This document shows positions 51,828 through 62,153 of a stretch of DNA of 64,000 bases, piece after piece. Made by a program: the position numbers and the translations under genes. Below the pieces are notes generated by a model. It searched no databases and was not told the DNA's origin. It saw only the letters and a program-made list of their open reading frames with translations. Each line of letters opens with the position of its first letter. The first letter of the stretch is position 1. This DNA comes from Staphylococcus sp. ACRSN (GTDB lineage Bacteria; Bacillota; Bacilli; Staphylococcales; Staphylococcaceae): the NCBI RefSeq assembly GCF_022346615.1, contig NZ_JAKRNS010000014.1, positions 1 to 64,000 of the forward strand, read 5' to 3'.

Positions 51828-53348
51828 ATGGCAAAACAACCAACTGCATTAATTATTTTAGATGGTTTTGCAAATAGAGAAAGTGAACATGGCAATGCCG
51901 TAAAACTAGCTAACAAACCCAATTTTGACCGTTACTACAGTAACTACCCTACAACACAAATCGAAGCAAGTGGTTTAGATGTTGGTCTTCCAGAAGGACA
52001 AATGGGTAATTCAGAAGTTGGACACATGAATATTGGTGCTGGGCGTGTTGTTTATCAAAGTTTAACTCGTATCAATAAATCAATTGAAGACGGCGATTTC
52101 TTTGACAATGACGTATTAAATAATGCAATGCAACATGTTAAAGATAATAATTCAGGACTTCATGTCTTCGGATTGTTATCTGACGGTGGTGTTCACAGTC
52201 ACTACAAGCATTTATTTGCTGTTTTAGAATTAGCGAAAAAACAAGGTGTAGATAAAGTTTATGTTCACGGATTTTTAGATGGACGTGACGTAGACCAAAA
52301 ATCTGCATTGAAATATATTGAAGAAACAGAAGCTAAGTTCAAAGAAATTGGCGTAGGTCAATTCGCTTCTATCTCAGGCCGTTACTATGCGATGGATCGT
52401 GATAAACGTTGGGATAGAGAAGAAAAAGCTTACAATGCAATTCGTAATTTTGGTGGCGAAAAATTCGAATCTGCTAAAGCAGGTGTAGAAGCAAACTATG
52501 CTAAAGACTTAACAGATGAATTTGTTGAGCCATTTGTTGTTGCTGACCAAAATAACGGTGTGAATGATGGAGATGCAGTAATCTTCTTTAACTTCAGACC
52601 CGACAGAGCTGGACAACTTTCTGAAATATTCACAGATAAAGCATTTGACGGTTTCAAAGTTGATCGTGTAAATGATTTATACTATGCAACTTTCACAAAA
52701 TACAACGATAATGTAGACGCTAAAATTGTATTTGAAAAAGTTGACTTAACGAATACTATCGGTGAAGTTGCTCAAAATAATGGTTTAAAACAATTACGTA
52801 TTGCTGAAACTGAGAAATTCCCACACGTTACTTATTTCATGAGCGGTGGACGAAATGATGAGTTTGAAGGAGAAAGACGTCGTCTTATTGACTCTCCTAA
52901 AGTAGCAACTTATGACTTGAAGCCTGAAATGAGTGCTTATGAAGTTAAAGATGCTTTATTAGAGGAATTAGCAAAAGGCGATTTAGATTTAATCCTATTA
53001 AACTTTGCTAACCCTGACATGGTAGGCCATAGTGGAATGCTAGAACCGACAATCAAAGCTATCGAAGCTGTTGATGAGTGTCTTGGTGAAGTTGTCGATA
53101 AAATTATCGAAATGGGTGGACAAGCAATTATCACTGCTGACCATGGTAACTCAGATATGGTCCTAACAGATGATGATCAGCCAATGACTACTCATACAAC
53201 AAATCCAGTACCAGTTATTGTTACTAAAGATAGATTAAAATTAAAAGAAACGGGAAAATTAGGCGATTTAGCTCCAACATTACTTGATTTATTAAATGTT
53301 GAGCAACCAGAAGATATGACTGGTGAATCACTAATTAACCATGAATAA
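51828..53348 (+). CDS. gpmI: Phosphoglycerate mutase, cofactor-independent
   Basis: Manganese-dependent mutase that moves phosphate between the 3 and 2 positions of glycerate. The 506-residue alkaline-phosphatase-superfamily enzyme has the N-terminal [10 protein letters not shown], the catalytic-serine region [17 protein letters not shown], and the metal motifs [12 protein letters not shown] and [11 protein letters not shown] 51828 gives the family start ([11 protein letters not shown]); ggaagg lies 11 nt upstream within the end of tpiA. Confidence 0.97.
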   Translation: MAKQPTALIILDGFANRESEHGNAVKLANKPNFDRYYSNYPTTQIEASGLDVGLPEGQMGNSEVGHMNIGAGRVVYQSLTRINKSIEDGDFFDNDVLNNAMQHVKDNNSGLHVFGLLSDGGVHSHYKHLFAVLELAKKQGVDKVYVHGFLDGRDVDQKSALKYIEETEAKFKEIGVGQFASISGRYYAMDRDKRWDREEKAYNAIRNFGGEKFESAKAGVEANYAKDLTDEFVEPFVVADQNNGVNDGDAVIFFNFRPDRAGQLSEIFTDKAFDGFKVDRVNDLYYATFTKYNDNVDAKIVFEKVDLTNTIGEVAQNNGLKQLRIAETEKFPHVTYFMSGGRNDEFEGERRRLIDSPKVATYDLKPEMSAYEVKDALLEELAKGDLDLILLNFANPDMVGHSGMLEPTIKAIEAVDECLGEVVDKIIEMGGQAIITADHGNSDMVLTDDDQPMTTHTTNPVPVIVTKDRLKLKETGKLGDLAPTLLDLLNVEQPEDMTGESLINHE

Positions 53349-53367
53349 TTTACAGGACTAATTTTAG

Positions 53368-53440
53368 AAATATCAAGGCATTCTGTATGATTACTTTTAT
53401 TAGAAAATTGAATTAAGCAATAGGATGTCTTGATATATTT
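53368..53440 (+). terminator. Possible weak terminator after gpmI
   Basis: aaatatcaaggcattct and aggatgtcttgatatattt pair imperfectly across a loop of about 37 nt. It could reduce read-through into eno. Confidence 0.4.
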
Positions 53441-53522
53441 ATAAACAATTAAATTACTTGTATTTATGGCTTTACAAGCTATAATGAAGATGAAATTTAA
53501 TATTTCTAAACTACTTAATTAA

Positions 53523-54842
<1,320 letters not shown>

Positions 54843-55223
54843 TAGTACTAAGATTTTTAAATGAGAGTTCACGCGCTTAAATTTAAGATTTAAATCTTAG
54901 CAATAAAGGGAGCCGATTGAAATTTAAAGATTTCAATCGGCTCTTTTTCTTTTATAATTAGGAAAGCAAATAATCAAAATTTTTGATATAAGTAAAACAA
55001 CCTAATTAAGATAGCAAATATTAAACAAAACTGACAAGAAAATTAAAGAAGATTACTTGGACGAATGATAATGCATACATTTTTTATGTTGTATCATGAT
55101 TATTTATCTACAGAATGTCCATAAATTTCAATCATACTGATATATGCTATTTAATTTATTCATATTTTGCTCTGAAACTGATATAATTAAAGTTGTAATT
55201 TAAAGAAGGAGCACGAACTTATT
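54843..55223. other. Intergenic region after eno
   Basis: Contains the eno terminator (54907-54952) and, near the end, a promoter with an extended -10 (TGATATAAT, 55179-55187) for the next gene. I see nothing in 54960-55150. Confidence 0.6.
54907..54952 (+). terminator. eno terminator
   Basis: Perfect 14-nt arms gagccgattgaaat (54910-54923) and atttcaatcggctc (54930-54943), then tttttcttt. Ends the glycolytic cluster. Confidence 0.9.
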
Positions 55224-55685
55224 ATGGAGGCAAAAGTAAAATCTAGAGAAACTAAGACTGCTCACATGATTGCTTATTGTTCATTAATCATCGCTATACT
55301 TTATGCAATTCATCTATTTGTTATATTAGATGATAGTGTAGTTAAGCAAATGTTAGCCAACAGTGGTCAACAACCATCATCAAACGCAATCGGTACAATT
55401 AGAAATAGCTTTCAGTTTACTGGTGTCATGTATATATTAGCCAATTTGGCTGGGGTGATTGCAATATGGAATAGACACACTTACTTATGGTGGTTTATGT
55501 TTGCTGTATTCACATCACAAATCTTATATAATTTAATAAATATAAGTTCAGTTTATGGTGCGATATTAGATGTGAAAGCAACAATAAATATATTACCGTT
55601 AACAATCGTACTCGTGATGTCATTGTTACTAGCAATTTATATGTTTATCGTTTCAATTAAGCGTAAAAGTACATTTAATAGATAG
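55224..55685 (+). CDS. Four-helix membrane protein, hypothetical
   Basis: A 153-residue integral membrane protein with about four hydrophobic segments (about residues 16-36, 66-84, 88-108 and 120-143) and a basic C-terminus. The start ATG has aaggagc about 13 nt upstream, somewhat far; no closer start exists in this frame. A similar protein sits between eno and secG in S. aureus, so it is conserved in the genus. Function unknown. Confidence 0.7.
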   Translation: MEAKVKSRETKTAHMIAYCSLIIAILYAIHLFVILDDSVVKQMLANSGQQPSSNAIGTIRNSFQFTGVMYILANLAGVIAIWNRHTYLWWFMFAVFTSQILYNLINISSVYGAILDVKATINILPLTIVLVMSLLLAIYMFIVSIKRKSTFNR

Positions 55686-55753
55686 AAGTTTGCTAATCTT
55701 AACGAACGTATGATATAATGCGTTTCGTATATAATGAATGGAGGACAATTTTC

Positions 55754-55987
55754 ATGCATACATTAATCATCTTACTTTTAATCATAGATTGTATTGCATT
55801 AATAACTGTTGTGTTACTCCAAGAAGGTAAAAGTAATGGACTTTCAGGTGCGATAAGTGGTGGCGCCGAACAGTTATTTGGAAAACAAAAGCAACGCGGC
55901 ATCGATTTATTCTTGCATAGATTAACAATTGTATTGTCTGTCATTTTCTTCTTGTTGATGTTAGGCATAAGTTATTTGGGTTTATAA
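55754..55987 (+). CDS. secG: Preprotein translocase subunit SecG
   Basis: Small membrane subunit that assists SecYE during translocation driven by SecA. The 77-residue product has two membrane helices around the conserved loop [22 protein letters not shown] 55754 follows ggagg by 9 nt. The frame is open to 55718, but that is not a plausible start. It heads the secG-est-rnr-smpB segment. Confidence 0.93.
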   Translation: MHTLIILLLIIDCIALITVVLLQEGKSNGLSGAISGGAEQLFGKQKQRGIDLFLHRLTIVLSVIFFLLMLGISYLGL

Positions 55988-56020
55988 GGTCCGACAATGT
56001 AAAAGTCGGGCTTTTTTATT
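55988..56020 (+). terminator. Hairpin after secG
   Basis: gtccgac and gtcgggc pair, then tttttta; short but typical. Confidence 0.6.
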
Positions 56021-56118
56021 TATAATATATAGGGTAGCGCCCTATAAAGAAACGGATTTTTAAAAACGAATTATAGAACAAATATTGATACAAGCATATG
56101 CGAAAGGATTGAATCATA

Positions 56119-56859
56119 ATGCAAATCAAACTACCAGAGCCATTCTTTTTTGAAGAAGGTCCTCGAGCTGTGTTATTGTTACATGGTTTTACAGGAAATT
56201 CAGCAGATGTTAGACAATTAGGTCGCTTTTTACAGAAGAAGGGGTATACAAGTTATGCGCCGCAGTATGAAGGACATGCAGCACCACCTGAAGAAATCCT
56301 TAAATCAAGCCCACATGTATGGTATAAAGATGCTATAGATGCCTATGACTTTTTGGTAGACAAAGGCTATGAAGAAATAGTAGTTGCAGGATTATCATTA
56401 GGCGGATGTTATGCTTTAAAAATAAGCTTAAATAGAGATGTAAAGGGTATTGTAACCATGTGTTCCCCTATGTATATTAAAACAGAAGGCGCAATGTTTG
56501 AAGGGGTCTTAGATTATGCACGTAATTTTAAAAAATACGAGGGTAAAGATCAAGATACAATAGAATCAGAAATGTCAGCATTTCATCCAACAGATACATT
56601 GAAAGACCTACAAGGTCAAATACAAGATGTACGTGATCATATAGATGAAGTTATGGATCCGTTATTAGTGATTCAAGCTGAACAAGACAAAATGATCAAT
56701 ACAGATTCTGCAAACATTATATACAACGAGAGCGAATCTGATACTAAAGATATTAAATGGTATGCAAATTCAGGACATGTAATAACAATTGATAAAGAAA
56801 AAGAACAAGTCTTTGAAGCTGTATATCAATTCCTAGAATCATTAGATTGGTCAAAATAA
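56119..56859 (+). CDS. est: Carboxylesterase (Est30 family)
   Basis: A 246-residue alpha/beta-hydrolase fold esterase. It has the oxyanion-hole segment LLHGFTGN, the nucleophile serine in GLSLGG (about residue 94), acid in QAEQDKM and histidine in NSGHVIT. Relatives such as Bacillus Est30 cleave short-chain esters; the natural substrate is unknown. It is conserved between secG and rnr in staphylococci. The start ATG has gaaagga. Confidence 0.9.
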   Translation: MQIKLPEPFFFEEGPRAVLLLHGFTGNSADVRQLGRFLQKKGYTSYAPQYEGHAAPPEEILKSSPHVWYKDAIDAYDFLVDKGYEEIVVAGLSLGGCYALKISLNRDVKGIVTMCSPMYIKTEGAMFEGVLDYARNFKKYEGKDQDTIESEMSAFHPTDTLKDLQGQIQDVRDHIDEVMDPLLVIQAEQDKMINTDSANIIYNESESDTKDIKWYANSGHVITIDKEKEQVFEAVYQFLESLDWSK

Positions 56860-56895
56860 AAATTATAAGTAGAAAATATAGAAAGGAGGGGCATA

Positions 56896-59274
56896 ATGAA
56901 TTTAAAACAATCCATTGAAGAAATAATCAAACAACCAGATTATGAACCGATGTCAGTGTCTGATTTTCAAGATGCCTTAGGCTTAAGCAGCGCAGATTCA
57001 TTTAGAGATTTAATTAAAGTACTTGTAGAATTAGAACAAGTAGGTTTGATTGAACGTACAAAGACAGATAGATATCAACGTAAAGTCTCTGCTAAGTCAA
57101 AAGAAACAAAATTAATTCGAGGTAAATTAAGTCAAAATAAAAAAGGCTTTGCTTTCTTACGTCCTGAATTAGAAGATATGGAAGATATTTTTATTCCACC
57201 TACAAAAATAAACCGCGCAATGGATGGAGACACTGTAACAGTTGAAATTCAGAATTCGAAGGGTGAGCATAAAGGTAAAACAGAAGGCGAAGTTAAGTCT
57301 ATTGAGAGCCACGCAGTGACACAAGTCGTAGGAACTTATAGCGAAGCACGTCATTTCGGATTTGTCTTACCAGACGATAAACGTATCATGCAGGATATTT
57401 TTATCCCTAAAGGTCAAAATTTAGGCGCTATAGACGGACATAAAGTGTTAGTTCAAATTACTAAATATGCAGACGGTACGGATAATCCCGAAGGCCATAT
57501 TTCTGCCATACTTGGTCACAAAAATGATCCAGGTGTAGATATTTTATCTATTATCTATCAACATGGTATTGAAATTGAGTTTCCAGATAATGTTTTAGCC
57601 GAAGCGAAAGCAGTACCAGAGGAAATCAATCCTAGTGAAATTGAAGGTCGAAGAGACTTACGTGATGAACTAACGATTACAATAGATGGTGCAGATGCGA
57701 AAGATTTGGATGACGCAATCAGTGTTAAAAAATTGAAAAATGGTAATACGCAGTTAACTGTTAGTATTGCTGATGTTAGCTATTATGTGACAGAGGGCTC
57801 AGCATTGAATGAAGAAGCTTATAGCCGTGCTACGAGTGTTTATCTTGTAGATCGTGTAATTCCAATGATTCCGCATCGTCTAAGTAACGGTATTTGTTCA
57901 TTAAATCCAAACGTCGACAGATTAACATTGAGTTGTCAGATGGAACTTAATGATCGTGGTGAAGTTGTAAAACATGAAATATTTGATAGTGTTATACACT
58001 CTAATTATCGAATGACATACGATGAAGTAAATGAAATTATTACAGATCACAATGAAACGACACGTAATCATTATGCAGAAGTTACACCAATGCTAGATTT
58101 AGCGTATGATTTATCTAACCAATTAATCAGCATGCGTAGACGCCGTGGTGAAATTGACTTTGATATTAATGAAGCAAAAGTACTCGTTGATAATGATGGT
58201 ATTCCAACTGAAGTTCAGTTAAGACAACGTGGTCAAGGTGAAAGATTAATAGAATCATTTATGCTTGCAGCTAACGAAACGATTGCTGAACATTTTAATA
58301 AATTAGATGTACCATTTATCTATCGTGTGCATGAACAACCAAAATCTGAACGCTTACGTCAATTCTTTGATTTTATTACAAATTTCGGTCTTATGATAAA
58401 AGGAACTGGCGAAGACATTCATCCTTCAACATTACAAAAAATTCAACAAGAAGTAGAAGGACAACCAGAACAAATGGTCATCTCAACAATGATGCTACGT
58501 TCTATGCAACAAGCGAAGTATGATGATGTAAATCTAGGTCATTTTGGTCTGTCAGCAGAGTATTATACTCACTTTACATCGCCAATACGACGTTATCCTG
58601 ACTTGATTGTTCATAGATTGATTCGTAAATATTTAATCGAAAAATCTATGGATAACAAGACATTAAATAAATGGGAAGATTTATTACCTGAAATTGCTGA
58701 ACATACGTCACAACGTGAACGCCGTGCAATCGAAGCAGAACGTGATACAGATGAACTGAAGAAAGCAGAATATATGATTCAACATTTAGGTGAAGAATAT
58801 GAAGGTATCATTAGCTCTGTTGCCAATTTCGGAATGTTTATCGAATTGCCAAATACAATTGAAGGTATGGTTCATGTATCTAATATGACGGATGATTATT
58901 ATCACTTTGATGAACGACAAATGGCGATGATTGGTGAACGCCAAGCTAAAGTATTTCGCATTGGTGATCCTGTTCAAATTAAAGTTATCAATGTTGATGT
59001 CGATGAGCGCATGATTGATTTCCAAATTGTTGGTATGCCATTATCTAAAAATAATGACAGAGGTAGCCAACGACCAGCACGTGGTAAGACGATTCAAGCT
59101 AAAACGCGTGGCAAATCTTTAGATAACTCAAAAGATAACAAAGGTAAAAATCATAAACAACGTAAAGGTAAAAATCGTCGTAATCAAGAAAAAAATGCTG
59201 ACGGTAATACCAAACATAAGCCATTTTATAAAGATAAAAAAGTAAAACGTAAAGCACGTAAAAAGAAAAAATAA
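56896..59274 (+). CDS. rnr: Ribonuclease R
   Basis: Processive 3'-5' exoribonuclease that digests structured RNA and acts with SmpB-tmRNA in trans-translation mRNA decay. The 792-residue product has an N-terminal winged helix, cold-shock domains (about 75-220), the catalytic RNB domain with metal-binding aspartates in DGADAKDLDDAISV, an S1 domain (about 635-715) and a Lys/Arg-rich tail. The start ATG follows aaaggagggg. smpB begins 22 nt downstream, consistent with the shared function. Confidence 0.96.
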   Translation: MNLKQSIEEIIKQPDYEPMSVSDFQDALGLSSADSFRDLIKVLVELEQVGLIERTKTDRYQRKVSAKSKETKLIRGKLSQNKKGFAFLRPELEDMEDIFIPPTKINRAMDGDTVTVEIQNSKGEHKGKTEGEVKSIESHAVTQVVGTYSEARHFGFVLPDDKRIMQDIFIPKGQNLGAIDGHKVLVQITKYADGTDNPEGHISAILGHKNDPGVDILSIIYQHGIEIEFPDNVLAEAKAVPEEINPSEIEGRRDLRDELTITIDGADAKDLDDAISVKKLKNGNTQLTVSIADVSYYVTEGSALNEEAYSRATSVYLVDRVIPMIPHRLSNGICSLNPNVDRLTLSCQMELNDRGEVVKHEIFDSVIHSNYRMTYDEVNEIITDHNETTRNHYAEVTPMLDLAYDLSNQLISMRRRRGEIDFDINEAKVLVDNDGIPTEVQLRQRGQGERLIESFMLAANETIAEHFNKLDVPFIYRVHEQPKSERLRQFFDFITNFGLMIKGTGEDIHPSTLQKIQQEVEGQPEQMVISTMMLRSMQQAKYDDVNLGHFGLSAEYYTHFTSPIRRYPDLIVHRLIRKYLIEKSMDNKTLNKWEDLLPEIAEHTSQRERRAIEAERDTDELKKAEYMIQHLGEEYEGIISSVANFGMFIELPNTIEGMVHVSNMTDDYYHFDERQMAMIGERQAKVFRIGDPVQIKVINVDVDERMIDFQIVGMPLSKNNDRGSQRPARGKTIQAKTRGKSLDNSKDNKGKNHKQRKGKNRRNQEKNADGNTKHKPFYKDKKVKRKARKKKK

Positions 59275-59296
59275 ATCAACAAAGAGGTGAAACTCA

Positions 59297-59761
59297 ATGC
59301 CAAAGAAAAAATCACCAGGAACATTAGCTGAAAATCGTAAAGCAAGACATGATTATATCATTGAAGAAACGATTGAAGCGGGCATTGTGTTGCAAGGGAC
59401 TGAGATTAAATCTATTCGCCGCGGTAGTGCAAACTTAAAAGACAGTTACGCACAAGTTAACCGAGGGGAGATTTACCTACAAAACATGCACATCGCTCCC
59501 TACGAAGAAGGGAATCGATTTAACCATGACCCACGTCGATCACGTAAATTATTACTTCATAAACGTGAAATTAATAAATTAGGTGATCAAACAAGAGAAG
59601 TAGGTTATTCTATTGTTCCGTTGAAGCTATATTTAAAACATGGTCACTGTAAAGTCTTACTTGGAGTTGCAAGAGGTAAGAAAAAATACGATAAACGACA
59701 AGCGCTTAAAGAAAAAGCGGTGAAACGTGATATAGATAGAGCAATGAAAGCCCGTTATTAA
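59297..59761 (+). CDS. smpB: SsrA-binding protein SmpB
   Basis: A 154-residue protein that binds the tRNA-like part of tmRNA and enters the A site of stalled ribosomes. The conserved motifs [20 protein letters not shown] and the basic C-terminal tail [14 protein letters not shown] are present. The start ATG has aaagaggtg. The tmRNA gene it serves lies about 110 bp downstream in the same direction. Confidence 0.97.
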   Translation: MPKKKSPGTLAENRKARHDYIIEETIEAGIVLQGTEIKSIRRGSANLKDSYAQVNRGEIYLQNMHIAPYEEGNRFNHDPRRSRKLLLHKREINKLGDQTREVGYSIVPLKLYLKHGHCKVLLGVARGKKKYDKRQALKEKAVKRDIDRAMKARY

Positions 59762-59766
59762 GCGAA

Positions 59767-59800
59767 AATATTGCCAAAGGTCATTATCTTTGGTAATATT
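59767..59800 (+). terminator. Hairpin between smpB and ssrA
   Basis: aatattgccaaag and ctttggtaatatt pair fully except one G-U. No T run follows, so it may be a 3'-end stabiliser or processing signal more than a terminator. Confidence 0.5.
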
Positions 59801-59868
59801 AAATGTGCTTTCTGAATTGTAAACACAATGTTAACATTTATCAGGAAGTACATTCATTTTTATATTAA

Positions 59869-60225
59869 GGGGACGTTCATGGATTCGACAGGGGTCCCCC
59901 GAGCTAATTAAGCGTGTCGGAGGGTTGTCTCCGCATCAACACACACAGTTATAATAACTGGCAAATCAAACAATAATTTCGCAGTAGCTGCCTAATAGCA
60001 CTCTGCATCGCCTAACTGCATCTCCTATGTGCAGTTAACGCGATTCAACCTTAAGTAGGATACGCTAGGCACTGCCGTTTGAAGTCTGTCTAGAAGAGAT
60101 GAATCAAACTAGTATGATGTTGGTTGTCTATCTCCTACCATCATGCGAATTCCATTGATAGACTACACACGTAGAAAGGTTAGTATCAGGACCTCTGGAC
60201 GCGGGTTCAAATCCCGCCGTCTCCA
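59869..60225 (+). ncRNA. ssrA: Transfer-messenger RNA (tmRNA, SsrA)
   Basis: Rescues stalled ribosomes by acting as both tRNA-Ala and mRNA. The 5' end GGGGACG pairs with the 3' CGTCTCC to form the acceptor stem, and the T arm reads GCGGGTTCAAATCCCGC. The tag frame at 59960-59992 encodes GKSNNNFAVAA, with stop TAA at 59993. Pseudoknot regions follow. The CCA end is not encoded. The 3' end of the gene also serves as the attachment site of the neighbouring integrated element, which restores the gene intact. Confidence 0.97.
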
Positions 60226-60226
60226 T
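60212..60226. other. Probable attL core at the ssrA 3' end
   Basis: The last bases of ssrA, tcccgccgtctccat, are the likely crossover core. An integrase gene points at this site from 0.8 kb away, and the junction of housekeeping and phage genes lies here. The same ssrA end is a known integration site for staphylococcal islands. The second copy (attR) is outside the window, so the exact core cannot be fixed. Confidence 0.65.
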
Positions 60227-60230
60227 ACTT

Positions 60231-60266
60231 AAGCCTTTAACCATAGCGGTTGAGGGCTTTTTATTT
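60231..60266 (+). terminator. ssrA terminator
   Basis: aagcctttaacc and ggttgagggctt pair (two G-U) around atag, then tttttattttt. Since it lies beyond the attachment core it was probably brought in by the element. Confidence 0.85.
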
Positions 60267-60271
60267 TTGAG

Positions 60272-60300
60272 TGCACAGAAAGTGCACAGATAATGCACAG
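60272..60300. repeat. Three TGCACAG repeats with 11-bp spacing
   Basis: TGCACAG occurs at 60272-60278, 60283-60289 and 60294-60300. Spacing of one helical turn close to the attachment core suggests arm-type binding sites for the integrase. Confidence 0.7.
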
Positions 60301-60304
60301 CATA

Positions 60305-60330
60305 TAAAAAACACCCCTTATTTTAGGGTG
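60305..60330 (-). terminator. Terminator of the prophage int-side transcript
   Basis: On the minus strand caccctaaaataaggggtg forms a short stem followed by tttttta. The stem overlaps the stop codon of the gene ending at 60323. Confidence 0.75.
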
Positions 60331-61027
60331 CTAATTTTGAATCTATCAAATCTCTATATACTTGTATTACATGTTTAATTAAAGCATGTTCCTTTTTAGT
60401 CCATTTTTTTAAATTATATTTAATTGTTCTTTTATTAAAACAATACAGTATGTGATGTTTGGCACGCCTGTGCCAAGAGTATTTAAATTTAAATTTAAAT
60501 TTCTTACTATGTTTATCTAACATATGTTGTTCAGTTGGTGTTAATTGTAATGTTTCCCACTGATTTGCCAACAAATATCTACAAAAAGTTCTTACCATTT
60601 CTTTACTATTTTCACTTAATTGATTATTAAATGAAAATAAAATTGTATTGTTTTTTTCATTTAATAATTTATCTGTAAAATGAATTATTAAATCTGTCAT
60701 ACTTTCAAACGTATAGTTCAATTTTTTACTGCTGGAAAAATTTTTATTATTAGAATTAAATCTAACTGCTGCTCTTAATTGATATACATCAGTCATAGTA
60801 ATATTATCTTTACCAGCAATTTTAAATAAAGTTTTTCTCCATTCTGATTTAGAATCAAGATTATCAAGCATTGTACGTTTTAAATTTTTAACTGTTATAT
60901 AAACTGTAAATAATCCTATAATAAGTGTAGCTAATGGTGTAGCTAAAATTTTAATCCAATCAAGCCAAGTATTAGATGGTGGGAATGTATTAAAATTTTC
61001 TATAACTGTATTTCCTAAATCATTCAT
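60323..61027 (-). CDS. Phage-end membrane-anchored protein of unknown function
   Basis: A 234-residue protein with one N-terminal membrane segment (about residues 28-47, ATPLATLIIGLFTVYITV) followed by a mostly helical, basic cytoplasmic domain that contains a KFKFKFKY stretch. It lies between the integrase gene (9 nt upstream) and the attachment site, in the same direction as the integrase, a position often used by cargo genes expressed from the lysogen. AT content looks higher than in the integrase. I recognise no family. Superinfection exclusion or another host-benefit role is only a guess. Confidence 0.7.
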   Translation of the reverse strand: MNDLGNTVIENFNTFPPSNTWLDWIKILATPLATLIIGLFTVYITVKNLKRTMLDNLDSKSEWRKTLFKIAGKDNITMTDVYQLRAAVRFNSNNKNFSSSKKLNYTFESMTDLIIHFTDKLLNEKNNTILFSFNNQLSENSKEMVRTFCRYLLANQWETLQLTPTEQHMLDKHSKKFKFKFKYSWHRRAKHHILYCFNKRTIKYNLKKWTKKEHALIKHVIQVYRDLIDSKLAP

Positions 61028-61036
61028 TTATTCACC

Positions 61037-62143
61037 TCATAAATATTTTATTATTTCTTTTTGTGTACTAGGGTACAAATGACCGTAGCGTGATGTAACT
61101 TCTTCTGTAGATGAATGTCCTAATCGTTGTGCTATTATCATAGGACTTGCACCATGATTAACTAACATAGACGCATGGCTGTGACGCAGCTCATGTATTA
61201 CAATACGTGGGAATGTTTCGCCATCTGGTAGTGTATCATCTAATGCTTTTAAAGTGCTGGTAAACCATCTATCAATTGTAGACTCACTATAAGCTTTAAA
61301 GAAAGTACCAAACAATACATAATTATCTTTAAAAATGTTATTTTCTTTATACCAAATTAAATAATTTCGTAAGTCGTCCATCATGTGAGTAGGTAAGTAT
61401 ATATCACGTGTGGCTGCTTTCGTCTTAGGCGCTGTCACTTCACCGTGATAGTCCGTTTTGTTTATATGGATATAATCATCGTCAAAGTTGATATCTTGCC
61501 ATGTGAGTGCTCTAATTTCGCCTTTACGTGCGCCACTCATGAATAACAGTTTAAAAAATAACTTTTGTTGTATATTAGGCAATGCTTCATAAAATTGATT
61601 GAATTGTTCTAACGTCCAATAATTTAAACGCTTTTTAGTCTCAATCTCAAAGTTGCCTACTAATGATGCAACATTACGCCCTAGATCATGATACTTCATA
61701 GCATGGTTCAGTAGCGATACTAGGAATACGTGCATTTTCTTCAAATAATCTCCTGAATGACCTTCTTTTAATTTCTGTGTTTGAAACTTCATTATCATTT
61801 TTGTATCAATATTGAATACGTCCATTGATTTAAAGAATGGTAGTAAATGATTGTTGGTATGTGTTTTTAATGCCTTAACACTTGATGATTTACGCCTAGC
61901 TGTATACCAATCAACATATTCCTCTACAAGCTTATCAAAAGGTAATTGATTAATTTTACCTATACCTTCTATTTCGTCCATATAAGCGTTACAAGATTTC
62001 ACTGCTTCTTTACGCTGCTTAAACCCTTTACGAGTTATAAACTGACGAGTATTCGTCTTATCATAGTATGTGATACGGAAGTAATATGTACCACGTTTAG
62101 CATCTTTATAGATGTTGTGGGATAGTTTTAAGTCATGTTGCAT
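61037..62143 (-). CDS. int: Phage tyrosine integrase
   Basis: Site-specific recombinase of 368 residues. An N-terminal arm-binding domain (RGTYYFRITYYDKTNTRQF) and a SAM-like core-binding domain (about 65-165) precede the catalytic domain. The latter has Arg in SGARKGEIRALTW, the HxxR box in HELRHSHASMLV, a following histidine in LGHSSTEEVTSRYGHLY and the nucleophile tyrosine in that last segment. The gene points to ssrA, whose 3' end is its probable target. It starts 10 nt after the stop of the repressor gene, so the lysogen may express it from the repressor transcript. Confidence 0.95.
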   Translation of the reverse strand: MQHDLKLSHNIYKDAKRGTYYFRITYYDKTNTRQFITRKGFKQRKEAVKSCNAYMDEIEGIGKINQLPFDKLVEEYVDWYTARRKSSSVKALKTHTNNHLLPFFKSMDVFNIDTKMIMKFQTQKLKEGHSGDYLKKMHVFLVSLLNHAMKYHDLGRNVASLVGNFEIETKKRLNYWTLEQFNQFYEALPNIQQKLFFKLLFMSGARKGEIRALTWQDINFDDDYIHINKTDYHGEVTAPKTKAATRDIYLPTHMMDDLRNYLIWYKENNIFKDNYVLFGTFFKAYSESTIDRWFTSTLKALDDTLPDGETFPRIVIHELRHSHASMLVNHGASPMIIAQRLGHSSTEEVTSRYGHLYPSTQKEIIKYL

Positions 62144-62153
62144 AGTGGGTCAC

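Noticed and set aside
59827-59838. Palindrome AATGTTAACATT before ssrA as an operator
   Set aside because: Short, AT-rich and without a match to a known regulator site; chance is a sufficient explanation.
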